From Gluconacetobacter asukensis (lineage in GTDB: Bacteria; Pseudomonadota; Alphaproteobacteria; Acetobacterales; Acetobacteraceae), in NCBI RefSeq assembly GCF_014174375.1, contig NZ_JABEQE010000006.1, positions 62,001 through 126,000 on the forward strand: 64,000 bases of DNA, written 5' to 3'. Positions 56,168 to 64,000 of the stretch are shown in pieces. Position 1 is the first letter of the stretch. The number at the start of each line of letters is the position of its first letter. Position numbers and translations under genes: made by a program. The notes under the pieces were generated by a model. The model made no database searches and was not told the DNA's origin. It saw only the letters and a list, made by a program, of their open reading frames with translations.

Positions 56168-57667
56168 ATGGACCAGCTGCCGCTTCAGGCGTCGAACGCG
56201 CTGCTGTTGCCTGACCCGGCCGAGATGGCCCTGATCGACAAGGCGGGCAGCCGGACGGTGCCGGTGCGCGACCTGATGGAGCATGCCGGCCGGGCGGTGG
56301 CGCGTACCGTGATGCGCCATGTCGCGCCGTGCCGGGTGCTGGTGCTGTGCGGGCCGGGGAATAATGGCGGGGATGGCTATGTCGCGGCGCGGCGCCTGGC
56401 GCAGGCCGGCTGGCCGGTGGCCGTGGCGAGCCTGGCGCCGCCTCGGCCGGGTGGTGATGCGGCGAGTGCTGCCGCCGAATGGTGTGGGCCGCGCGTGGCT
56501 TTTACGGCGGAAGAGGTTGCGCGGGCTGACCTTGTGATCGATGCGGTGTTCGGCGCCGGGCTGAGTCGTGCGATCGACCCGGAACTGGCATCGGTGCTGG
56601 CGGCGGCCCGGCGGGTGGTGGCGGTGGATATGCCCAGCGGCATCGATGGCGCGACCGGGCTGGTCCTTGGCTATGCGCCTTCGGCGGAAATGACCGTGAC
56701 CTTCGTGCGGGCCAAGCCCGGCCATCTGCTGCTGCCGGGGCGCGAGAAGCTGGGGCGGCTGGTGGTTGCCGATATCGGCATGCCCGATACGGTGTGGGAC
56801 GCGGTGCCGGTCCGTACCTGGCGCAACGAGCCGGGATTGTGGCAGGTGCCGGGCCAGACGGTGGACAGTCACAAATATGCGCGCGGCGTGGTCAGCATCT
56901 GCGGGGGCGGCACGATGCCCGGCGCGGCGCGGCTGGCCGCCGGCGCGGCACGCATGGCGGGGGCGGGACTGGTGCGGCTGGCGGCCGGCCCGGCGGCGGG
57001 GCTGTATAGAATGACCGAACCCGGGCTGGTGGTGGATGACGGCGATCTGTCCTGCCTGCTGGAGGATCGGCGCCGGACGGTGTGGGTGTGCGGGCCGGGC
57101 CTGACGGAAGAGGAGGTGGGCCGGGTGCTGCCCGCGTTGCTGGGGGCGGGGCGGACGGTGCTGGCCGATGCCGGGGCGTTCGCCTGGGCCGCGGGGCAGC
57201 CGGAGCGTCTGGCCGGGGTGGGGGTCATCACGCCGCATGAGGGGGAGTTCGCCCGGGTCTTCGGGGCGCCCGCGGCCGGGCGGCTGGATGCGGCGCGGGC
57301 CGCGGCGCGCCGGATCGGGGCCGTGGTGGTGCTGAAGGGGCCGGATACCGTGATCGCGTCGCCCGACGGCCGGGCGGCGATCAACGCCCATGCCACGCCG
57401 GCGCTGGCCACCGCCGGTTCGGGCGATACGCTGACCGGAATCATTGCCGCCCTGCTGGCGGCGGGGATGGAGCCGTGGCATGCGGCCTGCGCCGGTGTGT
57501 GGATCCACGGCGAGGCCGGGATGCGCGCGGGGCCCTGGCCGGTGGCCGAACAATTCGACCAGCATCTGGGCGCGGCACGGGCTGAGGCGGTGGCGTTGGG
57601 CGTGCGGGCGCGCCGGAGCGCGGACTCGCGCCATTGTCGGCTTGCCGGATCAGGCGGCGTGCGCTAA
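56168..57667 (+). CDS. nnr: bifunctional NAD(P)HX epimerase/dehydratase
   Basis: Repairs hydrated NAD(P)H. The first half is the NnrE epimerase (LCGPGNNGGDGYVAARRLA, AVDMPSGIDGATG). The second half is the ADP-dependent dehydratase NnrD: GVVSICGGGTMPGAARLAAG, ITPHEGEFARVFG, LKGPDTVIASPDGRAAIN and ATAGSGDTLTGIIAALLA. It is a 499-residue fusion of both, the normal bacterial form. ATG 56168 has GGAGGA 8 nt upstream; a TTG 21 nt earlier would precede that site. A tRNA-Leu gene follows 29 nt downstream. Confidence 0.95.
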   Translation: MDQLPLQASNALLLPDPAEMALIDKAGSRTVPVRDLMEHAGRAVARTVMRHVAPCRVLVLCGPGNNGGDGYVAARRLAQAGWPVAVASLAPPRPGGDAASAAAEWCGPRVAFTAEEVARADLVIDAVFGAGLSRAIDPELASVLAAARRVVAVDMPSGIDGATGLVLGYAPSAEMTVTFVRAKPGHLLLPGREKLGRLVVADIGMPDTVWDAVPVRTWRNEPGLWQVPGQTVDSHKYARGVVSICGGGTMPGAARLAAGAARMAGAGLVRLAAGPAAGLYRMTEPGLVVDDGDLSCLLEDRRRTVWVCGPGLTEEEVGRVLPALLGAGRTVLADAGAFAWAAGQPERLAGVGVITPHEGEFARVFGAPAAGRLDAARAAARRIGAVVVLKGPDTVIASPDGRAAINAHATPALATAGSGDTLTGIIAALLAAGMEPWHAACAGVWIHGEAGMRAGPWPVAEQFDQHLGAARAEAVALGVRARRSADSRHCRLAGSGGVR

Positions 57668-57696
57668 AGCCGCGCGCTTGGAGGCCGGGCGCCGAT

Positions 57697-57781
<85 letters not shown>

Positions 57782-57853
57782 GCCCGGCCAGTGTCCTGCC
57801 CGAGAGGTTCTTGCGAGAATTTTTCGGATCAGCAGGCCGCTAGCATATTGATT

Positions 57854-57911
57854 CTAGTGCTCTTCCGATGCCGGAATGCGCTTGCGCCTTCCGGCATCGG
57901 AAGAGCACTAG
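57854..57911. repeat. 58-nt near-perfect palindrome between tRNA-Leu and tig
   Basis: Two 28-nt arms (57854-57881 and 57884-57911) are reverse complements with one mismatch, around a TT centre. The left arm begins CTAGTGCTCTTCCGATGCCG. No T tract follows, so it is not a standard terminator, though it lies where the tRNA transcript should end. It contains GCTCTTC on both arms. It could be a dispersed palindromic repeat (REP/MITE-like) or processing site. Confidence 0.85.
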
Positions 57912-58047
57912 GCACTGATTGAATTGGTGTGGGGGGTGGCGCGCGTGCGGCCGCCGCTCGTGCCGGCTGCTTTTGCGTGCGGATGTCGCCGTCCCGGGTG
58001 GACTCGTGCGTTCTTTGGAAGTTCTGACCGAGAGGATGGCCTGGCAG

Positions 58048-59385
58048 ATGCAGGTTACTGAAACGCTTTCCGACGGCCTGAAGCGCGGCTTCACCGTCAC
58101 GGTGCCCGCCGGCGAACTGGAGAGCAAGCGGACCGCCCGCCTGAAGGAAGTGGGGCAGTCCATGAATCTGCCGGGTTTCCGTCCCGGCAAGGTGCCCATG
58201 AGCCTGATCAAGCAGCGCTATGGCGCCGCCGTGCAGGGTGAAGTGCTGGAGCAGGCCGTCAGCGACGCCACCCGTGCGCTGCTGGAGGAACGCAACCTGC
58301 GCCCGGCGCTGCAGCCGCGAGTCGACCTGGTTTCCGGCGCCGAGCCGGACGGGAAGACGGACCTGGAATTCAAGGTCGAGATGGAAGTGCTGCCCGAGAT
58401 CGCGCAGCCCGATCTGTCGGACCTGGCCCTGACGCGCCTGAAGGCGACGGCCGATGCCGAGACGGTCGACAAGGCCCTGAAGGACATTGCGAGCCGCCAG
58501 CGCAACTTCGTGACGGTCGAAGAGATCCGTCCGGCCGCGCAGGGTGATATCGTGGTCGTCGATTTCGTGGGCAAGCTGGACGGTGTGCCGTTCGAAGGCG
58601 GCACCGCCGACGACGTGAATGTCGAGATCGGCGGCGCGGGCTTCATCCCCGGTTTCGCCGAGCAGATCGAGGGCCTGTCGCCGGGCGAGGAGAAGGTGAT
58701 CACCGTTACCTTCCCGGCCGATTATTCGGCTGAGAACCTGGCGGGCAAGGAAGCGACCTTCGACATCAAGGCCAAGGGGCTGAAGCGCCCGGTCGATGTC
58801 GAGATCGACGACGAGCTGGCCAAGAAGATGGGCTTCGAGGGGCTGGAGAAGGTCCGCGAGCTGATCACGAAGCAGGTCGAGCAGGAATACGAGCAGCTGT
58901 CGCGCCTGCGCATCAAGCGCGAGCTGCTGGATGCCCTGGCCGAGAAGACCGATTTCGAGGCGCCGCAGGGCATGGTCGATGCCGAGTTCGGCCAGATCTG
59001 GCAGCGCGTCGAGGCCGACCGCAAGGAAGGGCAGCTCGACGAGGAAGACGAGGGCAAGGACGAGGAAACCCTGCGGGCCGACTATCGCAAGATTGCCGAG
59101 CGCCGGGTGAAGCTGGGCCTGCTGCTGGCCGAGATCGGCCGTGCGAACGCCATCACGGTCTCGCAGGACGAGATGCTGCAGGCGATCCGGGCCGAGGCCA
59201 TGCGCTATCAGGGCCAGGAACAGGCGGTGTTCGACTTCTTCCGCAAGAACCCCCAGGCGGCCGAGAGCCTGCGTGGCCCGATCTTTGAAAACAAGGTCGT
59301 CGATTATGTGATCGAGCTGGCCACCGTGACCGACAAGGACGTGACGCCCGAGGAACTGGCCGAGATCCCGCCCGCCGATCTCTGA
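58048..59385 (+). CDS. tig: trigger factor
   Basis: Ribosome-bound chaperone and peptidyl-prolyl isomerase of 445 residues. Ribosome-binding motif is MNLPGFRPGKVPMSLIKQRY near residue 40. The central FKBP-type PPIase domain has GDIVVVDFVGKLDG, and FIPGFAEQIEGLSPGEE. The helical C-terminal arms follow (from PVDVEIDDELAKKMGF). Start ATG 58048 (MQVTETLSDGLKRGF) matches proteobacterial trigger factors; in-frame ATG 58036 adds MAWQ. It leads the conserved tig-clpP-clpX-lon block. Confidence 0.97.
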   Translation: MQVTETLSDGLKRGFTVTVPAGELESKRTARLKEVGQSMNLPGFRPGKVPMSLIKQRYGAAVQGEVLEQAVSDATRALLEERNLRPALQPRVDLVSGAEPDGKTDLEFKVEMEVLPEIAQPDLSDLALTRLKATADAETVDKALKDIASRQRNFVTVEEIRPAAQGDIVVVDFVGKLDGVPFEGGTADDVNVEIGGAGFIPGFAEQIEGLSPGEEKVITVTFPADYSAENLAGKEATFDIKAKGLKRPVDVEIDDELAKKMGFEGLEKVRELITKQVEQEYEQLSRLRIKRELLDALAEKTDFEAPQGMVDAEFGQIWQRVEADRKEGQLDEEDEGKDEETLRADYRKIAERRVKLGLLLAEIGRANAITVSQDEMLQAIRAEAMRYQGQEQAVFDFFRKNPQAAESLRGPIFENKVVDYVIELATVTDKDVTPEELAEIPPADL

Positions 59386-59584
59386 TCGGTCCGGTATCCC
59401 GCCATCGGCACCCCATCGCTTTTATCGCCGCGAAATGATGGCGGTGGGGTGGTATCCGCTCGGTTTATCTCTATCTTGTGTGAGGTAACCGGGGAACGAC
59501 CCGGCCACCTTCCCCGATGGACGCTCAGGCGCCGCCGGGGGTGGTGAGTCGGGTCTTCGCGTTTTCAGGAACGGGAATGAGACT

Positions 59585-60223
59585 ATGAGGGATCGGGATC
59601 CCGTGGAGATCTTCAGCAACGCCCTAGTACCCATGGTGGTCGAGCAGACCTCACGCGGGGAGCGGGCTTTCGATATCTATTCCCGCCTGTTGCAGGAACG
59701 GATCATCTTCCTGACCGGACCGGTCTACGATCAGGTGGCCGCCCTGGTGTCGGCGCAGCTCCTGTATCTCGAGAGCGTGAATCCGACCAAGGAGATCTCG
59801 TTCTACATCAACAGCCCGGGTGGCGTGGTGTCGGCCGGCCTGGCCATCTATGACACCATGCAGTACATCCGCAGCCCGGTGAGCACGGTGTGCATCGGCC
59901 AGGCGGCCTCGATGGGGTCGCTGCTGCTGGCGGGTGGCGAGAAGGGGCGGCGCTTCGCCCTGCCGAACGCGCGGGTCATGGTGCATCAGCCTTCGGGCGG
60001 GGCGCAGGGGCAGGCCAGCGACATCGAGATCCAGGCGCGGGAGATCCTGACGATCCGCCAGCGCCTGAACGAGATCTACGAAACCCATACCGGCCAGACG
60101 CTCGAAGAGATCGAACGCAAGCTGGAGCGCGACAGCTACATGTCGGCTGACGAGGCCCTGGCCTTCGGCATTGTGGACGAGGTGGTGCGCAATCATGCGA
60201 CGACGGTTGCGGCCAAAAGCTGA
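59585..60223 (+). CDS. clpP: ATP-dependent Clp protease proteolytic subunit
   Basis: Serine protease subunit of 212 residues that assembles as a 14-mer and degrades proteins fed by ClpX or ClpA. The N-terminus [20 protein letters not shown] is highly conserved. The catalytic Ser is in [15 protein letters not shown], the His in [11 protein letters not shown], with [19 protein letters not shown] near the end. ATG 59585 has weak purine-rich sequence upstream (GGAACGGGAATGAGACT). It is 199 nt after tig and 208 nt before clpX. Confidence 0.97.
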   Translation: MRDRDPVEIFSNALVPMVVEQTSRGERAFDIYSRLLQERIIFLTGPVYDQVAALVSAQLLYLESVNPTKEISFYINSPGGVVSAGLAIYDTMQYIRSPVSTVCIGQAASMGSLLLAGGEKGRRFALPNARVMVHQPSGGAQGQASDIEIQAREILTIRQRLNEIYETHTGQTLEEIERKLERDSYMSADEALAFGIVDEVVRNHATTVAAKS

Positions 60224-60260
60224 GGCCTGACACCGATATATTGATTTATTTAATGTTTTT

Positions 60261-60286
60261 GATCTGAAGTCTTCGGGCTTCAGATC
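60261..60286. other. UUCG-capped hairpin between clpP and clpX
   Basis: GATCTGAAGTC and GGCTTCAGATC pair over 11 positions (one G-U wobble) around a TTCG tetraloop closed by C-G, a very stable RNA hairpin. A T-rich stretch (TAATGTTTTT) lies before the left arm, so on the plus strand it lacks a terminator tail. A second dyad (CCCGCC/GGCGGG, 60329-60346) follows. They may moderate readthrough from clpP to clpX or stabilise the mRNA. Confidence 0.5.
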
Positions 60287-60431
60287 CGGGGCATGAGGGG
60301 TGGGGGCGCTTTTTTCTGTTCGGCGCAACCCGCCGGCTTGGGCGGGCTTGATGGAAGGCCTGTCCTGAGTCAAGATTTTCGACCCCGGTCCGGGCAGTAC
60401 GCGGCCTGGCATTCCGGGGGTAGGAGCGGTT

Positions 60432-61691
60432 ATGAATAACAAGTCCAGCGATTCCAAGAACACCTTGTATTGCTCGTTCTGCGGCAAGTCGCAGCATGAG
60501 GTCCGGAAGCTGATCGCTGGTCCGACTGTCTTCATCTGTGACGAATGCGTCGAACTCTGCATGGATATCATCCGTGAGGAGCATAAGACGCATCTGGTGA
60601 AGTCGCGCGATGGCGTGCCGACTCCCAAGGAGATCTGCAAGGTTCTGGACGATTATGTGATCGGGCAGTTCCACGCGAAGAAGGTGCTGTCGGTCGCGGT
60701 CCATAACCATTACAAGCGCCTGGCCCACAGCCAGAAGAACAACGACGTCGAAATCGCGAAGTCGAACATCCTGCTGGTCGGGCCGACCGGATCGGGCAAG
60801 ACGCTGCTGGCGCAGACGCTGGCGCGGATTCTCGACGTGCCCTTCACCATGGCCGACGCGACCACGCTGACCGAGGCGGGCTATGTCGGCGAGGATGTCG
60901 AGAACATCATCCTCAAGCTGCTCCAGGCTGCCGACTATAATGTCGAGCGGGCGCAGCGGGGCATCGTCTATATCGACGAAATCGACAAGATCTCGCGCAA
61001 GTCCGACAATCCGTCGATCACGCGCGATGTCAGCGGCGAGGGTGTGCAGCAGGCGCTGCTGAAGATCATGGAAGGGACGGTGGCTTCCGTCCCGCCGCAG
61101 GGCGGGCGCAAGCATCCGCAGCAGGAATTCCTGCAGGTGGACACCACCAACATGCTGTTCATCTGCGGCGGTGCCTTTGCCGGGCTGGACAAGATCATCG
61201 GTGCGCGCGGCAAGGGGTCTGGCATCGGCTTCGGCGCGGATGTCCAGTCGCCCGACGAGCGGCGGACGGGTGCGATCCTGCGCGACGTCGAGCCTGAGGA
61301 TCTGCTGAAATTCGGCCTGATCCCGGAGTTCATCGGCCGTCTGCCGGTGGTGGCGACGCTGGAGGATCTGGACGAGGCGGCGCTGATCGAGATCCTGACC
61401 AAGCCGAAGAACGCGCTGGTGAAGCAGTATGCCCGCCTGTTCCAGATGGAAGGGGTCAAGCTGACCTTTACCGAGGATGCGCTGAAGCAGGTGGCGCTGC
61501 GGGCGATCGCCCGGCGCACCGGCGCGCGCGGCCTGCGTGCGATCATGGAGAGTATCCTGCTGTCCACCATGTTCGACCTGCCCGGGCTGGAGAACGTGGA
61601 GGAAGTGGTGATCAACAAGGAGGTCGCCGAGAACAAGACCAGCCCGGTCTATGTCTATGGCAAGGAAAAGCCCGCTGAACAGTCGGCCTGA
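60432..61691 (+). CDS. clpX: ATP-dependent Clp protease ATP-binding subunit ClpX
   Basis: AAA+ unfoldase of 419 residues that recognises tagged substrates and threads them into ClpP. The N-terminal zinc-binding domain has [11 protein letters not shown] and CDECVELC. Walker A is [15 protein letters not shown], the pore-loop region follows, Walker B is [11 protein letters not shown], and the ClpP-docking IGF loop appears as IGFGADV. Sensor and C-terminal [15 protein letters not shown] are conserved. ATG 60432 follows GGTAGGAGCGGTT. Downstream is lon after 212 nt. Confidence 0.98.
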   Translation: MNNKSSDSKNTLYCSFCGKSQHEVRKLIAGPTVFICDECVELCMDIIREEHKTHLVKSRDGVPTPKEICKVLDDYVIGQFHAKKVLSVAVHNHYKRLAHSQKNNDVEIAKSNILLVGPTGSGKTLLAQTLARILDVPFTMADATTLTEAGYVGEDVENIILKLLQAADYNVERAQRGIVYIDEIDKISRKSDNPSITRDVSGEGVQQALLKIMEGTVASVPPQGGRKHPQQEFLQVDTTNMLFICGGAFAGLDKIIGARGKGSGIGFGADVQSPDERRTGAILRDVEPEDLLKFGLIPEFIGRLPVVATLEDLDEAALIEILTKPKNALVKQYARLFQMEGVKLTFTEDALKQVALRAIARRTGARGLRAIMESILLSTMFDLPGLENVEEVVINKEVAENKTSPVYVYGKEKPAEQSA

Positions 61692-61903
61692 CCGACTGTT
61701 CGCCCTGGCCTTTTCTCCGGGACTGCCGTCCCGCATCGGGGGCGGTGCCCCATGCGGGCGGCGTTTCCCCATCGTCCGGGGTCTTGCCGTGGCGGCCCCG
61801 AATGACGACATGATATTATCCGTGATCGCGTCAGCGACACACCGGGCGGGGCGTGCCGCGAATGGGCGCCCACCCGCGATCGTCCTTCAGGAGGTCACAC
61901 GAT

Positions 61904-64000
61904 ATGCCCAAATCCATCCGACCCGATTCTGATCGTCCCGAGAGCGGCTCCGCGGCGGACGAGAACCAGGATCTGCCCCTGACCGCCGCCGACTCCGATG
62001 TGGAAGGGGTGGGGATTGCCGATTCCGAGACGATGGCGGTGCTGCCGCTGCGCGATATCGTCGTCTTTCCGCACATGATCGTGCCGCTGTTCGTCGGGCG
62101 CGAGAAATCGGTCCGGGCGCTGGAAGCGGTGACCAAGCATGACAAGCAGATCCTGCTGGTCGCGCAGAAGAACGCGTCGCAGGACGATCCGTCGGCGGAC
62201 GATATCTATCGCTACGGCACGGTTTCGACGATCCTGCAGCTGCTGAAGCTGCCCGACGGCACGGTGAAGGTGCTGGTCGAGGGGGTGCGCCGGGCGCGGA
62301 TTACCGCGCTGCACGATATCGACGGGCATTTCGAGGCCGAGATCACGCCGGTGACCGAGGAGCCAGCGGCCGATAACGAGGGCGAGGCGCTGGGGCGCAC
62401 CGTGGTCTCGCAGTTCGAGCAATATATCAAGCTGAACAAGAAGATCGCGCCCGAGGTCCTGGTTTCGCTGAACCAGATCGAGGATCTGTCGAAGCTGGCC
62501 GACACGATCGCCAGCCATCTGAACCTGAAGATCGCCGAGAAGCAGGAGATCCTGGAGATCCCCGGCGTCAATGCCCGGCTGGAGCGTGTGTTTGCGCATA
62601 TGGAGGCCGAGATCGGCGTCCTGCAGGTGGAAAAGCGCATCCGCAACCGCGTCAAGCGGCAGATGGAGAAGACGCAGCGCGAGTACTATCTGAACGAGCA
62701 GCTGAAGGCGATCCAGAAGGAACTGGGCGAGGGCGAGGAAGGTCGGGACGAGACCGCCGAGCTTGAGGAAAAGATCGCCAAGGCCCGCCTGCCCAAGGAA
62801 GCCCGCGACAAGGCCATGGGGGAGCTGAAGAAACTGCGTGCCATGAGCCCGATGTCGGCCGAGTCGACGGTGGTGCGCAATTATCTGGACTGGATCCTGA
62901 GCCTGCCGTGGAAGAAGCGGTCCAAGGTGCGCCGCGACCTGACCGAGGCCGAGAAGGTGCTCGATACGGACCATTACGGGCTGGAGAAGGTCAAGGAGCG
63001 CATCCTGGAATATCTGGCGGTCCAGAGCCGGGCGCAGAAGGTCAAGGGGCCGATTCTCTGCCTCGTTGGACCGCCGGGCGTGGGCAAGACCTCGCTGGCG
63101 CGGTCGATCGCCAAGGCGACGGGGCGCCATTATGTGCGCATGTCGCTGGGCGGCGTGCGTGACGAGGCCGAGATTCGCGGCCACCGGCGGACCTATATCG
63201 GCTCGATGCCCGGCAAGATCATCCAGGGGATGAAGAAGGCGAAGGCCTCCAATCCGCTCTTCCTGCTGGACGAGATCGACAAGCTGGGGGCCGACTGGCG
63301 CGGTGATCCGTCTTCGGCACTGCTGGAGGTGCTGGACCCGGAGCAGAACGGGACCTTCGCCGACCATTATCTGGAGGTCGATTACGACCTGTCGGATGTG
63401 ATGTTCGTCACCACCGCCAACAGCCTGAACATGCCCCAGCCGCTGCTGGACCGCATGGAGATCATCCGCCTGTCGGGCTACACCGAGGACGAGAAGGTCG
63501 AGATCGCCAAGCGCCACCTGCTGAACAAGCAGGCGGAAGCGCACAGCCTGAAGGCGGACGAATGGTCGGTCAGCGACGATGCGCTGCGTGAACTGGTGCG
63601 GAGTTACACGCGTGAGGCCGGCGTGCGGAACCTGGAGCGCGAGATTGCGACCCTGGCCCGCAAGGCGGTGCGCGAGATCGTGACCGGCAAGGCCAAGAAG
63701 GTGGCGATCACCCGCAAGAACCTGGAAAAATACGCGGGCGTGAAGCGGTTCCGCTACGGCGAGACCGAGGCCGAGGACATGGTCGGCGTCGTGACCGGCC
63801 TGGCGTGGACCGAGGTCGGGGGCGAGATCCTGACCATCGAGAGCGTGATGGTGCCGGGCAAGGGCGCGATCAAGCAGACGGGCAAGCTGGGCGACGTGAT
63901 GCAGGAGAGTGTTGCGGCGGCCCTGTCCTATGTCCGCAGCCGGGCCGTGACCTTCGGCATCAAGCCGACCCTGTTCGAGAAGCGCGACCTGCATGTGCAT
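61904..64000 (+). CDS. lon: ATP-dependent Lon protease (partial, C-terminus beyond window)
   Basis: The N-terminal 699 residues of Lon are visible. The LON substrate-binding domain begins at [20 protein letters not shown], followed by a coiled-coil region ([20 protein letters not shown]). The AAA+ module has Walker [16 protein letters not shown] and Walker [14 protein letters not shown]. The protease domain has begun ([17 protein letters not shown]), but the catalytic Ser and Lys lie beyond the window end. ATG 61904 follows CAGGAGG with 9 nt spacing. Lon degrades misfolded and regulatory proteins in the cytosol. Confidence 0.97.
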   Translation, partial: MPKSIRPDSDRPESGSAADENQDLPLTAADSDVEGVGIADSETMAVLPLRDIVVFPHMIVPLFVGREKSVRALEAVTKHDKQILLVAQKNASQDDPSADDIYRYGTVSTILQLLKLPDGTVKVLVEGVRRARITALHDIDGHFEAEITPVTEEPAADNEGEALGRTVVSQFEQYIKLNKKIAPEVLVSLNQIEDLSKLADTIASHLNLKIAEKQEILEIPGVNARLERVFAHMEAEIGVLQVEKRIRNRVKRQMEKTQREYYLNEQLKAIQKELGEGEEGRDETAELEEKIAKARLPKEARDKAMGELKKLRAMSPMSAESTVVRNYLDWILSLPWKKRSKVRRDLTEAEKVLDTDHYGLEKVKERILEYLAVQSRAQKVKGPILCLVGPPGVGKTSLARSIAKATGRHYVRMSLGGVRDEAEIRGHRRTYIGSMPGKIIQGMKKAKASNPLFLLDEIDKLGADWRGDPSSALLEVLDPEQNGTFADHYLEVDYDLSDVMFVTTANSLNMPQPLLDRMEIIRLSGYTEDEKVEIAKRHLLNKQAEAHSLKADEWSVSDDALRELVRSYTREAGVRNLEREIATLARKAVREIVTGKAKKVAITRKNLEKYAGVKRFRYGETEAEDMVGVVTGLAWTEVGGEILTIESVMVPGKGAIKQTGKLGDVMQESVAAALSYVRSRAVTFGIKPTLFEKRDLHVH

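Noticed and set aside
57854-57911. GCTCTTCCGAT on both palindrome arms resembles a sequencing adapter
   Set aside because: Only 11 bases match, it occurs as a long self-complementary element with other sequence, so contamination is unlikely.
59386-59584. Sigma-32-type promoter before clpP
   Set aside because: CTTG and CCCC elements are present but spaced 33 nt apart, far outside the expected spacing.
61895-64000. Long minus-strand open frame opposite lon
   Set aside because: Common antisense artefact of high-GC codon bias; Lon on the plus strand has all conserved motifs.

Overview
The window is high-GC DNA from an alphaproteobacterium, most probably an acetic acid bacterium (Acetobacteraceae, Gluconacetobacter/Komagataeibacter-like). 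This rests on the tig-clpP-clpX-lon order, the suf operon layout, an adhP-type alcohol dehydrogenase, periplasmic redox enzymes, and GC-rich hairpin repeats between genes. Genus is inferred, not shown. I see no rRNA, prophage, insertion sequence or CRISPR array. One tRNA gene (Leu, anticodon UAG) is present. Most of the window is ordinary chromosome with compact operons.

Layout. 1-4.8 kb: partial adenine deaminase, an MHS-type transporter, a small winged-helix-like protein, a Nudix hydrolase and an overlapping PAP2 protein. 4.8-8 kb: a TPR-sulfotransferase and a MYG1-family protein. 8-12.3 kb: an SDR, a hydroxylysine-kinase-like phosphotransferase, an aldehyde dehydrogenase and a nitroreductase, two pairs of which overlap. 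12.3-20.8 kb: class A beta-lactamase, branched-chain aminotransferase, RidA, di-haem peroxidase, secreted phosphoesterase, alcohol dehydrogenase and an M20 amidohydrolase. 21-23.6 kb: an exported flavin amine oxidase, a cytochrome c and an exported RidA, which I read as one periplasmic amine-oxidising pathway. 23.8-31.4 kb: small SpoT-like HD protein, S10 peptidase, MBL hydrolase, a divergent PEP-carboxylase-family protein and a DUF445 membrane protein. 31.5-38.2 kb: the SUF iron-sulfur operon in the order regulator-B-C-D-S-U-T-A. 38.3-48.2 kb: an N-acetylglucosamine cluster (divergent ROK kinase, ROK repressor, TonB receptor, sugar MFS, nagB, cutC, GH20 hexosaminidase) with a 21-bp operator-like palindrome. 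48.4-50.1 kb: a decayed GMC oxidoreductase and an unknown exported protein. 50.2-57.7 kb: RNA methyltransferase, DEAD-box helicase, GH15 glycosidase, CopD-like membrane protein and Nnr. 57.7-64 kb: tRNA-Leu, a 58-nt palindrome, then tig, clpP, clpX and lon (cut by the window end).

How the genes work together. The SUF operon builds Fe-S clusters under an Rrf2-type regulator. The nag cluster appears to release GlcNAc with an anchored hexosaminidase, move it across both membranes, phosphorylate it and deaminate GlcN-6-P; nagA is not in the window. The most interesting unit is the amine oxidase-cytochrome c-RidA operon: the flavoenzyme could pass electrons to its cytochrome instead of to oxygen, as described for NicA2/CycN, while the exported RidA hydrolyses the imine product. 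The most puzzling single gene is the PEP-carboxylase homologue, which keeps the fold signatures but has changed several catalytic motifs.
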